Below are positions 1-12,200 of a DNA stretch of 64,000 nucleotides, piece by piece. The position numbers were made by a program, and so were the translations under genes. Under the pieces are notes generated by a model. The model made no database searches, had not been told where the DNA came from, and saw nothing but the letters and a program-made list of their open reading frames with translations. Source of the stretch: Cyclina sinensis (lineage: Eukaryota; Mollusca; Bivalvia; Venerida; Veneridae); assembly GCA_012932295.1 (NCBI GenBank), contig JAAONU010000014.1:1-64000 (forward strand), in the 5' to 3' direction. Positions within the stretch are counted from its first letter, which is position 1, and every line of letters begins with the position of its first letter.

Positions 1-180
1 TACTACACAATGAAATACAAATAAGGCAGTCTGAAACTGGAAAAGAAGCCACAGATCTCTACTTACAATGCTTGAATAGACATACACCCAGTACATACAT
101 GTAATAATCAAACTCTCTTGGATACAACAAAGCTAGTATTGTGACTATAAAAAGCAAGAACAAGCTAAAATAGCCTTTTT

Positions 181-186
181 TTTATT
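181..186 (-). promoter_or_regulatory. Candidate poly(A) signal of the GH27 gene
   Basis: The minus strand reads AATAAA about 100 nt past the stop codon at 284-286. A second AATAAA lies at 270-275, only a few bases after the stop. No transcript evidence is available to choose between them. Confidence 0.35.
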
Positions 187-283
187 TGATTTTAAAATGC
201 AGCTGCTGTTTATCACAAATGTCTGGAATAAAAATCACAAGAAATATTTGATAATTTTAATCAATGATCTTTATTGTCAATCA

Positions 284-3200
284 TCAGGTAACAGGTTCAG
301 CTGTTACTATAAATATTCCTGTTGGATTGACGTTAAACCTCAACAGTTCCAGAGGCAGAAGTTTTCCCATGTACTTCCCATCAAAAGCTTCCGTTATTTT
401 ATATCCAGCTGAATTATTCATTCCAAGGCTCTGTAGGGTCGCCGAGAATGGCAGAGGTCCACCATAGTTGTAATACTGTATGACTGCCACTGCATAACTG
501 CCCTCGGCAAAATACTGACTCCTGAGTGGTCTCAACCAAACTTCTAAACCACCCCACTGTTAAAAAAAAAAAAGATGGTTTTTATGCTGTTCATCAGTAT
601 TTCTAATGTTGGAAATAAAAATATTTCATTCAAGCTGTCACCTTTCAGTTAATTATACAGTAAAAACAAATAAAGTCATACATGTAATTTGTTTACGCTC
701 AGTCATATATGATCTATATGTCTTACAATGAAAACAATTAAATCAAGTAAACAGGCTCATTTTTGCAACAAAGCGTATATAATACAGCAATTAATTAACA
801 CTGACAATACAAGAGTTTTAAATACAGCATTACAGTCCAGTTTTAGCAATATCGATGCATAATTGTAAAAGAAAGCTTTAAAGTTTGTGTTTTCTCCCCT
901 TGATCTTAATACAACTACGTAAACTATGATCAAACAGTACTACGTACTTTAGAAATTCTATAAGCTTGTACACCAAGAGCATCACTGTGTATTCTAAGGA
1001 GATTTTTATTCAACAGTAGATCTTTAGCTGCCTGGGGTATATTCCTCAGGTCCACAGACATGAACAATGGTGATGCCATCATACACCACATCCCAAACTG
1101 TGCACGTTGCTGGTCATAACTCAAACCAAAGTCACCAATTACCAACTGAAAAGCATTGATAGCATTAACAGCAGAAAATGAATGAAACATGGAACAAATT
1201 AATCCTCAGGATTTTAATAAGAACCTTCATAACCTGACATTTACTCTCAGTTTACACTGGAGCTCTTCTCTGTTATAGTCCAGTGTGGATTACAGCCAGT
1301 AAATGACACTAACTTGTTATTTGTTTGGTTAAAAAGTTAAATCTGGACTGTCAAATGACATCTAGAAATAGTATTTAATTAAATTTTGACTAAACCTGAT
1401 AATCATTGGACACCTTTGTTAAGTTTTTCAAGGTTTAGATACCCTTTTGTTTACCTGTAATTTATACTTACTTGATCAGGGTCATTCCAGTTCCCTGGCC
1501 CTGCCACCTCTTGAAAATGGGCTGAGTTGTTGCCATAAAAGTCAATGGTTGCATAAACTGTTGAAAATAAACCATTCATATAGACATCAAGGTCTATCAG
1601 TTTAACTAAGTAATCAATTTTTCCTGAGCTTTAGCTGAACTATATCAGTTTAAATCTTGCTGACACTCCATTAACACACAAATACTACTGGGTAATTACC
1701 CTGACTAAGTAGTCACTTGGATTTAAAAAGTCGTCAGTGGTGGTCGTCAGTTTTATTATATGGTATTCAAAACAAATTCAAAACAATAGTACTAATAGTA
1801 CCCGGCTTAAAATTTAAACTGGTTTAGCTTCAGTTTAACACCTTTATAATAGTCAGTCATATCAGGCAGGCAGCTTACTCAGCCATTGTTCCTTGGAAAG
1901 ACCAGCATAGACCCCCATTCCTGCATAACAAACTGCCAACTTTCTCCTATTTATGGTAAAGATCATTTACAGGACTCAAACTTATGACCTATCAGTGAGA
2001 GGATTAATGATTACAAGTAAGTGACCTTAATCACTTTGCCACAGAGGTGGGCCGAGGTGGGCCTTTTTATAAAGATACATATTCTGTTACTTTAACATGG
2101 TCAGTTTCTCAAAACATATTTTTAAGAAAACAAAACAATCAAGCCAAGCAAGTTTAGAAGTAACTTTGAAACATAACCATCCAGACAAATATCTGATTAT
2201 CTCACCATATTCCCAGGAATCTCTGAGATCAGCGTAATTTCTCCACATGTTACAATGCTGGGATATTGACTTGTAGTCTGGCTGTAAAAATGAGTAAATT
2301 TCTATATTTATCACCTCTATGATTCTGTTTGATAACTGCATATTCATGAAAAAAATTGGTATATTTCAGATAAAAGCCATCTTAAACACTAAGCAAGCTA
2401 CTAAAAGCATTGATCTTTTTCATGTCATGTCAAGATATATAGCTTATATAATTTTGCTCTTACTCCTGAGTACTTGTCTACTCAAATGTACTCTTAAGTT
2501 TATAATACAGAGTATACTGTAAGAGTTTGACTTTGTGCCAGCCGTTGTAAAACAAAACATCACATGGACTTTTTGTTGTGTACACAATTTTTAATGCAAT
2601 GCTAGGGTATCTTACATGTTTCTGGTAAGGAAATACACGTAAGACATGAGCAAACAAACAGGCGATAAAACAAAAGGTATACTATGAAAAATTTCCTCAG
2701 TACCATTCTGCTAGGAACAAAACATGCAGCACTAGAAAAGTACAATTTTCATGCAAATACATCATTGATTACCCATGATACCACTGTGTGTGTTATCACT
2801 ATAATATAGTGACTATATTGTAATGGAGAGGAACGTAATAGGTCGAACATGGTTATCTGACAATGATGAAAATAATATTAGGTCTCTTACTGTTTCAATG
2901 AATCTTGTTTTGACAACTGAAAAAATATGCTTTATGAATATACATATGCATGTACTACTACTAAAACCATATATTGCTGTATGAAAATAATTTCTTAGCA
3001 CTTCAGACAAAGACCCTAGATTTACTCATCACTTCTTCCTGATCAGTACCAGATTACTGAGTCTTCACTGTGACTCAAATTAATTAGGGTAATTTCCAGA
3101 CAATATTCAAATGACATAAGCTCTTACAATTGTAACAGTTGAAACAAGGTAGTTTTTTTTTTTAAAGTAAACTATGTGTTTCACACCTACATTCCATATG

Positions 3201-5174
3201 TCAACTGTATGGTACATGAGAAAAGTAACAAAAGATTTAAGTAAAAGAGATTTTACCAAATTGACTCTACCAGTACCTTATGTTTGTAATATAAACCTTC
3301 ACAAGCTGCCCAGCAACACGCATATAGTATCGGTCTTTGTGTGAGATTCAAAAAGAGGCTCATGGCTGGAAAACCTGTATGGACAAACAGTCTGCCAAGT
3401 TTCAGTGCCGTCAATTAAGATTACTAATTACTTATTTTGACGCGATAGTATTTAGTGACTTAGCAACAACATGTATATCACAGAAGAAGCTAATCTGAGC
3501 AAAGACATACATTGTTTTTGCAAGGATGAAGACTTCTGAAAGCACAGTGCTTTTTTTTCCTCTTAACTATCCTACCTTTGGCCCAGCACACAATGGCCAG
3601 CTACAGTCATAGAGAATTGGGCGTCCAGTACTGTTCAGGTAAAGTGTCATCACTTGATAACCTAACAAAAACAATGGCTTTGATGTTAATATTTAGTATG
3701 CAAACTGCCTATCAAAACTGGCAAATGAAAATTCATTGGCATTTGTTAAGTTTTTATTTATGACTGCATGTTTTTCTTTATTATGAAACTTTTAACTAAC
3801 AGGAATATGGAATATATTATCCTGAAGCAAAAGCTTCATACTGGTTTTTCATTCTTGATAAAATCAATCAACTTACCCATCTGAAGGTCAGTTAGGTCAC
3901 CAGCATAGCAACAGTCTAGTTTCAACATGTCAACTTCCCATGATGCAAACGTCTGGGCATCTAGTTGCAGGTAGAACTTGCTCCCTGGATACTTCTTACA
4001 GGTCAAAATTCCCATGTCAGCATATATACCAAGTTTTAACCCCTTTGAATGCATCTGTAAAATAGTCAAACTAACTCAGCTGAAATTTCAAGGACAACGA
4101 TCTGCTTTGTGAAATTTTCATATTAAGGCAAAGGAGGCACTGACTTTCAATTTCTTGATTTTAAAGTTCTTTGGAAATAAGTGAGGGATATCAGAACAAA
4201 ATTCTGAAATTACATGCACTTACATAGTCTGCTAAAGCTTTCATGCCATTTGGAAATCTGTCTGGGTCTGGTCTAAGTCTACCATCTGGTCCCCGTTCTG
4301 GTGCCATCCAGCAATCATCTATAGCTACATACTGGTACCCTGCTGCTAGATATCCATCAGTAACCATTACATCTGCAATTTGCTTGAAAAGTCTCTCACT
4401 GAATAAAAAAAAACAAGTAACAGTCCAAAATTATTGAAATCACTGCCTGAAATTTGTCTACAGGGTACATGCTCATCTATATACCATGCTGGTACAGATG
4501 CAGTAACATAAACTTTCTATGTACAAGTCACAAGACTAGTAGGACCAAAGCTTAAGTAAGTTACATATTGCTGTCAGAGGAGTATTAAACAAACCCAAAC
4601 CAGAATGAATTGTATTACAGATATAGCACACATACAAGGATGTGCCAGTTAATTGTGACTGTACCTCTATAAATCTGCTAGTGCAAATTCAATAAGATCA
4701 GTAAGTCAGGTCAATTTGATATTACCTACTACATGGTTGAAAACATGTCTTTTTCAAATTTGTAGATTACATGAAAGGTTACAGACATAAATAAAACACC
4801 AGACATTTCATTTTTACAGTAACTCCTGCATTCTGCATTTGTATTTCAGTCATTGTAAGTAATAACCATAAGGCATCCTTCATGAGGAAATTTCAATCAT
4901 CTAAAGATTCCTAAAGTGAAAAGAAAAAAAAACTGCTTGTCCTATAAATTAAGTGCAGATGCACACAATGCACCCCAAAACATATGGGAATGTTGATCTT
5001 TTTACACAGTTTTCACCTGATACAATTATCTGGGTCTGCTGAACAGTTTGTGTTACATCTGAATCTCTCCCACTGCATCCAGCCCCTGGGTGGAGTAAGT
5101 GCTAGTCCATTATCTAAGCTTTCTGTTACAGTCGACAGCAACAGGATTACAGCAAAATGAAACAGTGTCCCCAT
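284..5174 (-). CDS. NAGA: GH27 lysosomal glycosidase, alpha-N-acetylgalactosaminidase/alpha-galactosidase A-like (8 exons)
   Basis: Exons in transcript order are 5174-5017, 4398-4224, 4054-3877, 3661-3576, 2281-2206, 1557-1472, 1145-948 and 556-284. All junctions are GT-AG with matching phase and give 409 aa, close to human NAGA and GLA. The start ATG opens a hydrophobic signal peptide (about residues 1-19), and the mature end begins LDNGL as in both human enzymes. The GH27 barrel shows IDDCW (79-83), GIYAD (120-124), nucleophile Asp158 in KLDCCY, acid/base Asp217 in RNYAD, and WNDPD (248-252). The last two exons carry the end of the barrel and the C-terminal beta domain. The family removes terminal alpha-galactose or alpha-GalNAc from glycoconjugates in the lysosome. 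Overall wording (FRCN, KLD, CSWP, WRNY) is nearer NAGA, but the specificity loop reads CSWPL, a mix of the two enzymes. Exact substrate is therefore not settled; family assignment is secure. Confidence 0.93.
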
Positions 5175-6660
5175 TGTAGAAATACACCTGAAAATGGTAT
5201 GAATATTTCTTTCATCAACATTCTAGGAAAATGACATGAAACAGTTATAAGAAAATTTGTTAGTCAATTTTATTTGACTTCTAAAAAATCTTGCCTATTA
5301 ATTTTCCTTTTTCAAAATATTTGCATTGTGTATAAAGGAAAGTATTTTGTTAACAATGAACCATTGTATTTTGTTTGTGGCAATGTAAAAATGTTGAGTA
5401 AGTTCATGATCCCATTACTTTTGGTTAAATTTTATCAACATCAAACACTCAAAACTAAAATCACTTGGTCTACATTTATCTTGTCTAAGAGTTTTTCCTG
5501 CTACAGTCTTCATCTTGATTCTTAATTTTAACCATGCTAAATATGTAAAATGAACCTGTCTATCTTTCAATTTGGACAGAACCATTAATTGTTTAAGGGG
5601 GTGCTTATTGAAAATTTACTTACTGAATGGATGCACATGCTGATCTTGGTCTGCATTGGTTGCAAAGGCAGAGTCAACTGCCTCCAGCAGGGTAAGGGTT
5701 AACAAGAAGTGATGTGTTTTATGAGACTAAGATAGTGAAAATAGTAAGATATTGTCCCAGTTGAACAGTTATCTTGTGTTCTGTTAACAATTAACTAATA
5801 CTTAATGGTGCAAAATAATTCAAACTGGTGAAAAAGGTCTTAATGTGTTAAATTATATGTTTAAGACAAAAATGGCCCAATAAAATCCAAGGACCAGCCC
5901 AGAAAGACCTCTTGTAAAATCTTGGGTATATTACTTCTTGAAGTGTTACTGATGATAACATTGAGAAGCATTCTGACTGTGAAGGTAGCAAAATCATACA
6001 AGAATATACAAATAAATCACATTTTCTCAATCCTACTAGAAAGAGGAAGAAGCTTCCATAGAATTCGCTAATGTTATATTCAAACATAAAATTTTTAATA
6101 TTTTTTTTATTCTGTTATATTGAAAAAGAATGATTATGAAACAGATTTGAATTTTATAGGTAGATTGCCTATAGAGTCTAAAAAGCTTCTCTCTATAGTG
6201 ACTGTATATATGTGGCCATGATTAAAAGTAAAAGTAAATTCCCAACAAAAGATACACACAAAACAAAAAATCAGAGCTACAACTTTTACTGAGATTTAAA
6301 AAAAGAATTATTTTACAGTTTTACTTTCTACTTAATTTCAGAGTCAACTTTTAATATCATTTCTCAACATGTTAGACAGGAGTTGCAAATTGGTAATTTG
6401 GTAAAGGTTTGTCTTTAAATGAAAAAAAAAAAACAACACCTAACCAAAAACAATGAGTTTGACATGCAATTAACAATCAAAAAGTGAAATTAGGAGAGGA
6501 AATATTCCTGCTTAGAACCAAAAATGCCTATAGAAAAACAAAAACCTTAAGGCTTTGAAACAAACCACAAAGTGGTCAGTCCTCTCTGAAAAAATAAAGT
6601 CTATCTATCTATCTGAGTTTATTTATCAACTGTACCTATTGCCAATATGACAGACGCACA
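5175..6660. other. Upstream flank of the GH27 gene, no gene seen
   Basis: The stretch holds the 5' untranslated side of the GH27 gene and AT-rich DNA. Short open frames here show no family resemblance. A CTAT tetranucleotide run lies at about 6600-6614, next to the SINE that follows. Confidence 0.5.
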
Positions 6661-6666
6661 CTGCAG

Positions 6667-6892
6667 AGGATAGTTATTTAAAGTTGTGAGGGAAAGTACA
6701 AGATATGGAAAGCATCCCATTCCAGAGACACCCCTGATTCTTTTCCATGCTTAGTGTATAGCACTGATAAAAAGGACATTAGTTCATGTCTTATTGGATA
6801 TACATTTAGTAGTGCTAGTTGAGTAGCAGGGATTCAAACTCGCGTCCCCTGGATATCCAGTCAAATGCGTTACCACTGGACCATTGGCTTCA
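6667..6892 (-). mobile_element. tRNA-derived SINE, copy 1
   Basis: Read on the minus strand, the right end is tRNA-like: an A-box-like TGGTCCAGTGG followed about 40 nt later by a degenerate B box, AGTTTGAATCC. The body (from GAGGATAGT through CCAGAGACACCCCTGATTC and GTGTATAGCAC) matches the element at 10147-10336 in the same order and orientation, so the two are copies of one family. Boundaries are approximate. Confidence 0.6.
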
Positions 6893-7732
6893 TTTCAGGT
6901 TTAATGAAAAGCACAGATGGTTGAGGCTTAGGAGACACATAAAGATATACTTACTGTTACAACTAATTATCACCCTGTCATGCACAATTTTATTTATTAC
7001 TTCCTGTCTGTAATCAAAGAATTATTTCTTGATGTTCTGTTTACTGGCACAGGGAAATCTTAACAGTTTTACAACTATATAGCTTATGAAGTAGACCGTT
7101 CTGGATCACCTATATGGTTTTGGAGGTGAAAGAAAGTACGAGTTGACTATGGTATGAGTTTTTATATAAATTTGGTAGTGTACGACCTAATATGACAAAC
7201 TCAAAATCGTAGACTAAGATGTGCGCTGAACGCTTTGAACATTACTAACACAACATACACTCTTACATAATTCATGAAATGTACCTGATTCTCACAGTAC
7301 ACGCCACTATAGTATTGTCTTTGAAAGTTCAAGTTCAATTTTATTTCTTCGTTCTTTGTTTACTTCCGCACCGCCCCCATTATACCTACACGCTATGACA
7401 AATGGATTGAGAAGAGTTGAACTGTGTTGAACTTTCATTTTTCGACCATTCATTTTTTCCACGAAGGAAAAGTCTGATGTCATAACTGTCTGTATAATAC
7501 TTAGTAATCAGGTAGAAGAATTTAATTAGCTAGCTTTACATGACTAAAAAGAAAACATTCCAGACTTGTAGCCAGTAGGTTTCATCCAATGTTATTATTG
7601 TCATTATACATTTGACATTATCATTTGTAAGATACAAGAAAAATTATTTAGTTACTGTCAAATACTTTAAACAATCAAAATGTGTTACATTTGTAAGATA
7701 CAAGAAAAATTAATTAGTAACTGTCAAATACT
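6893..7732. other. Intergenic DNA, no gene seen
   Basis: AT-rich spacer. A block around GTAAGATACAAGAAAAATTA occurs twice (near 7627 and 7694) as a short direct repeat. No conserved open frame is visible. Confidence 0.4.
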
Positions 7733-7963
7733 TTGACTGTCATGCTACACAAAATAAAAAACAATCAGGTCAATGTTGATCACAGTCACCTTACAAACAC
7801 AAGAAACAGCAAATTCCTCATCCCACAATCAAAAACACAACATCACATGAACTCATTCTTCCCAAGGACTAAACGACTCTGGAACGAATTACCAGCCAAG
7901 GTTAAGGCTACCCCAACTGTGCCAGCTTTTATCAGTGGACTAAACAAGTTTTATAGATTTTAA
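7733..7963 (+). mobile_element. 3' end of a non-LTR retrotransposon (ORF2 C-terminal tail)
   Basis: The 76-codon frame ends with NSFFPRTKRLWNELPAKV and a short tail, the usual C-terminus of Jockey/CR1/RTE-type reverse transcriptase proteins after the RT domain. The RT domain itself is absent, so this is a 5'-truncated LINE copy, as most LINE insertions are. Confidence 0.7.
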
Positions 7964-8050
7964 GTATTTAAAATAAATGTTTAAGTAAGATCTTCAGTTA
8001 AATCTTGTTTGCTTTGTTATCATCTTTTATAATTTTAATGTTCCTGACAT

Positions 8051-8155
8051 GCGCCTGCCTAGTATTAAACAGTCAAAATGCGCTTAAAAGCTTTAGAGCT
8101 ATTTTCTTCAACTTGTTACTGCCAAAAGTCAATACTGACTATACTAGGCAGGCGC
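8051..8155. repeat. Short inverted repeat (hairpin-forming)
   Basis: GCGCCTGCCTAGTAT at 8051-8065 is the exact reverse complement of ATACTAGGCAGGCGC at 8141-8155, separated by 75 nt. AGTCA follows the left arm after a few bases and TGACT precedes the right arm, extending the pairing with a small gap. No protein is encoded; it resembles the end pair of a small non-autonomous DNA element. Confidence 0.55.
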
Positions 8156-8494
8156 TTTCTGACAAGTTCATAATATAGTTCATATAGTTGTTGAGACCTA
8201 AGTGTCTTTTGACACTTAGCTTTTCGCTTCTTGGGCCCATTTGGTAAGACTTTTTCTGAGTTGGTATTTTGTTGTTTTAATACCAATGTGAATTTGGTAA
8301 TATATCCATTTTTGTTTTTGTTTTTTTTGCACTGAACATAAAATTCACTCGCATGAATACAACCCATACATCTTGATTATGGTACACCTTTTCGTTACAC
8401 ATATCATGCATTTGTAATGTCTTCTGTTTCCCCCTCATTGCATCTGAGGTGACTGTGGTAAGCCATTTCGTTACACACATCACATATCCTGGAT

Positions 8495-9010
8495 TTAGTA
8501 GGGATTGTAGCAGCTTGCACTAAATTTATTATTGGCTTTCCATTGTTTATTCAGCCTGGTCTTAAACGAATTTAAGCTTGGAGCTTCAACCACTTTTGTT
8601 GGAAGTCTATTCCAAGGATCCACTACTCTATGTTTAAAGGCATTTATTCTCACATTCAGTATTGCCCTTGGTTTGAAAAGTTTTTCACTGTGTCCCCTAG
8701 TTGACGCTTCCTGTTTATCACTTAAAAGATTACTGGCTGAGATGTACATTTTGTGTATTATTTTATACTCTTGGACCATATGCACTCTGCTCCTTCTATA
8801 TTCTAAGGTAGGGAGGCCTAGACTAATAAATCTTTCATTATATTCTACTCCATGCAAATCTCTAAGGAGTCTTGTGGCCCTCCTTTGGACATTCTCAATT
8901 AGTATGGCATGCTTTTTTAACCTTGATGTCCATACATCTGATGCATACTCTAGATGCGGCCTAACTTGAGTTTTGTATAGTTGTAAAAACATGTCCTTAA
9001 ACAACTTCAA
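8495..9010 (-). mobile_element. LINE fragment: C-terminal part of a CR1/L2-like reverse transcriptase
   Basis: A 171-codon frame contains QVRPHLEYASDVWTS, VQRRATRLL, LGLPTLEYRR and VVDPWNRLPTKVVEAPSLN. This order is typical of the thumb and C-terminal region of LINE ORF2 proteins. The catalytic palm with YADD is missing, so the copy is 5'-truncated and non-autonomous. The frame is intact over this length, suggesting a fairly young insertion. Confidence 0.85.
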
Positions 9011-9265
9011 GTTTCAACTGCTAAAAGTCAGTACTGGAAGAGTTTTGAACCCGATCTCCACCAATCAAAATTCAAAAATGAAAATAGTAGTGGACTGATC
9101 AAACATGATTGTTCACAAATACTAAACAAGACTGTAGGAATGAAGAAGAATTCAGTTAGTTTTCCAAATGCTATAAAGATTTTTGGTTTTTATAATCAAA
9201 TGCAAATAGACCAATATTACTATGTAGCTGAACGATTCATTTTTGCAGTTGTCTCGAAAGTGAAG

Positions 9266-12200
9266 ATGGAGTCAGCTTGGCAAAACCTTATACCAGACAG
9301 TTTATTGTTTGACATCTTCTCATACTTAGATGTAAAGACATTAGGTTGTGCCGCACAAGTTTGTGGAACATGGAACAGAATTTCAAGAGATGAGTTACTG
9401 TGGCAACGGTTGGCTAGGAGAATCTGGAATATAAAAGGTGAGTTGCTATGATGCAGTTTTCCAGTTGCCCAGTTATCATTATAAATTTATGTATTGTCAT
9501 ATGAATATCAAGAATACAGCAGTCTTTTAGTAACTTTAGACCTGCATTTTTACCTTCATATAAAAAAAGAGCCAAAGAAATGCTCAGTTTTAGAACATCC
9601 TTTCAGACTTCATTGTATGATTGATAATTTGAGCTTAGTGTATGTTAAAAGTGGATTTTTTTTCTTCTTTACAGGTCTTGGAATCCTGTCGTTTAGAAGG
9701 TTTTAAATCATAACACATTATCAATGATGTTTAGCTTAATGCTGTATTTATTATTGTTAACTGATTGCAATACCCTTGATAAGTCAGTGAAGTTCAGTTA
9801 GGCTTAATTGTCAGCAACTTGTGTCACTTAAATGATTAAAGAACATCAGTATTTCCAGTTAAGTTTATCTCATTAACCACTTCAGGTGGCTTAGCACCGG
9901 GAAAGACATCTTGGTACAGTGAGGTTAAGAGATTGACATACCATGTACCACTTGTGTGTGGTGAGACTATACAGAAGCACACAGATGAAGTTCTTGATGT
10001 GTCTATATCACACAGTGGAAGATACTTCTGTACCTGCTCCAAGGATGCTCTCATCATTGTAAGTTACTTTTCCATCTACCTGTGTGAGTTTGTTTTAGGT
10101 GATACTGGATTGCCCGCTGAAGAGTTTTATTTATATTAAGTGGTGGAGGATAGTGTAAGATATCAAAACATCAGATTCTAGAGACTCCCCTGGTTCTTTT
10201 ACATGTTCATTGTATAGCACCAATACATGGGACATGGATTTCAGGTCTCATCTGAAAAACAGTAGAGAAGCAGGGGATTGAACTTAAGTCCTCTTGATTA
10301 CCAGTCCAGCATAATACCACTGGACCACTAATCCATTCCAAGTTAGTTCAACATGTGTGACATTTTAAAATGTTTGTGCCTTCATTAATTTAAAGCGACT
10401 GACTCACAGATGGGTTGACAATGCATAAAAAAGAAAATGTTTATATTTGTAAGAATTCTGGTCGATACTTTATTCATAGGGTAGGTACTTTGTTTATATT
10501 GTTAATTTTGATATTTGTTAGGAAAATACCATAGTGACTCAGTGGTCTAGGTCGCTGCTCCTAATTTTACTGACCTGAAGGGCATGGGTTCCAATTCTGT
10601 TAAAATCAAATTCTTTTTCTTCAGTTTTCATAATGTATAGAAGCATAATTTTTCATAATTATTAACTTCTCTTTAGTTCTAAAGAAAAAATATTAAGTAA
10701 ATTCATTGAGCCAGTCACTTTAGAGCAGTTTTTCTCAGAAATAATAGCTACTAGCTGTTTTTGTATTACATGAACATTGATGCTGGAAAAGTTAATAGCT
10801 AGACACAATGATGATTTTATAAAAGGTACAGTAACAGATTATTCTGTTGAAGAACATTTACTTATATACCTATTACATTTATAAGCTATAGTTACTGCTC
10901 ATTTAATCTGGAAGCCATGTTTAAACATTTATAAAATCTCTGATATATTCTTCAGATGTGGGATCTAGGAAACACAACGGAGACAAGTATAGTTAAAATA
11001 TTTGATGCTGGTATTTACCTTAAGTGGCAGTTGTCACAGTACTCAACTTTCTGTCCAGATGATTCACTACTACTTGTGTGTGGTGTGAAGAGCTATGATG
11101 ATATACCACTGAATATAGACTCTGAATACAAGGCTGGTGTTGGGGCTGTATTTACTGTGCCAGGTAATTCATGGAACTATTTTCACTGTATCTGGAAATT
11201 CATGGGACTGTATTCTGTGTAACAGGAAATGCATTAGATTGTATTCACCATGCCAGGTAATGCATGGGACTGTATTTTCTGTTCCAGGTAATAAATTGGT
11301 CTGTATTCACTGTTACAGGCAAAAAATAGGGATGGGTGGCATTCACTGTGTCAAGCAAGACCTGAGGCTGTGTTCACTGTTATGATAATACATAGAGATA
11401 GGTTTATATTCACTGTCTCGGGCATTGCATGGGTCTGTTTTCACTGTGCCAGTTAATGCATTGGGCTGTATTTACTGTGCCAGGTAATGCATTGGGCTGT
11501 ATTTACTGATCAAGGTAATGCATTGGGCTGTATTACTGTGCCAGGAAATGCATTGGGCTGTATTTACTGAGCCAGGTAGTGCATTTGGCTGTATTTACTG
11601 TGCCTAGTAATCAATGAGCTGTATTTGCTGAGCCAAGAAATGCATTAGGCTGTATCCACTGTGCCAGGTAATGCATTGGGCTGTATTTACTGTGCCAAGT
11701 AATGCTTTGGGCTATATCCACTGTGCCAGGTAATGCATTGGGCTATATCTCCCAATACATTGGGCTGTATTTACTTTGCCAGGTAATGCATTGGGCTGTA
11801 TTTACTGAGCCAGGTAATGCATTGGGCTGTATCCACTGTGCCAGGTAATGCATTGGGCTGTATTTACTATGCCAAGTTACATGTATACTTTGGGCTGTAT
11901 TTACTGTGCCAGGTTATGCTTTGGGCTGTATTTACTGTGCCAGGTAATGCATTGGGCTGTATCTACTGTGCCAAGTTATGCTTTGGGCTGTATTTACTGT
12001 GCCAGGTAATGCATTTGGCTGTATCCACTGTGCCAAGTAATACATTGAGCTGTATTTACTGAGCCAGGTAATGCATTGGGCTGTATCCACTGTGCCAGGT
12101 AATGCATTGGGCTATATCTCCTAATGCATTGGGCTGTATTTACTGTGCCAAGTAATGCATTGGGCTGTATTTACTGTGCCAGGTAATGCATTGGGCAGTA

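Noticed and set aside
9140..9265. Upstream in-frame ATG extending FBXW5 by 42 residues
   Set aside because: The extension has no similarity to the family, while the ATG at 9266 gives the conserved start just before the F-box.
11137..12062. Open frames of 80-100 codons inside the 31-bp array
   Set aside because: They are translations of the minisatellite units within FBXW5 intron 3.
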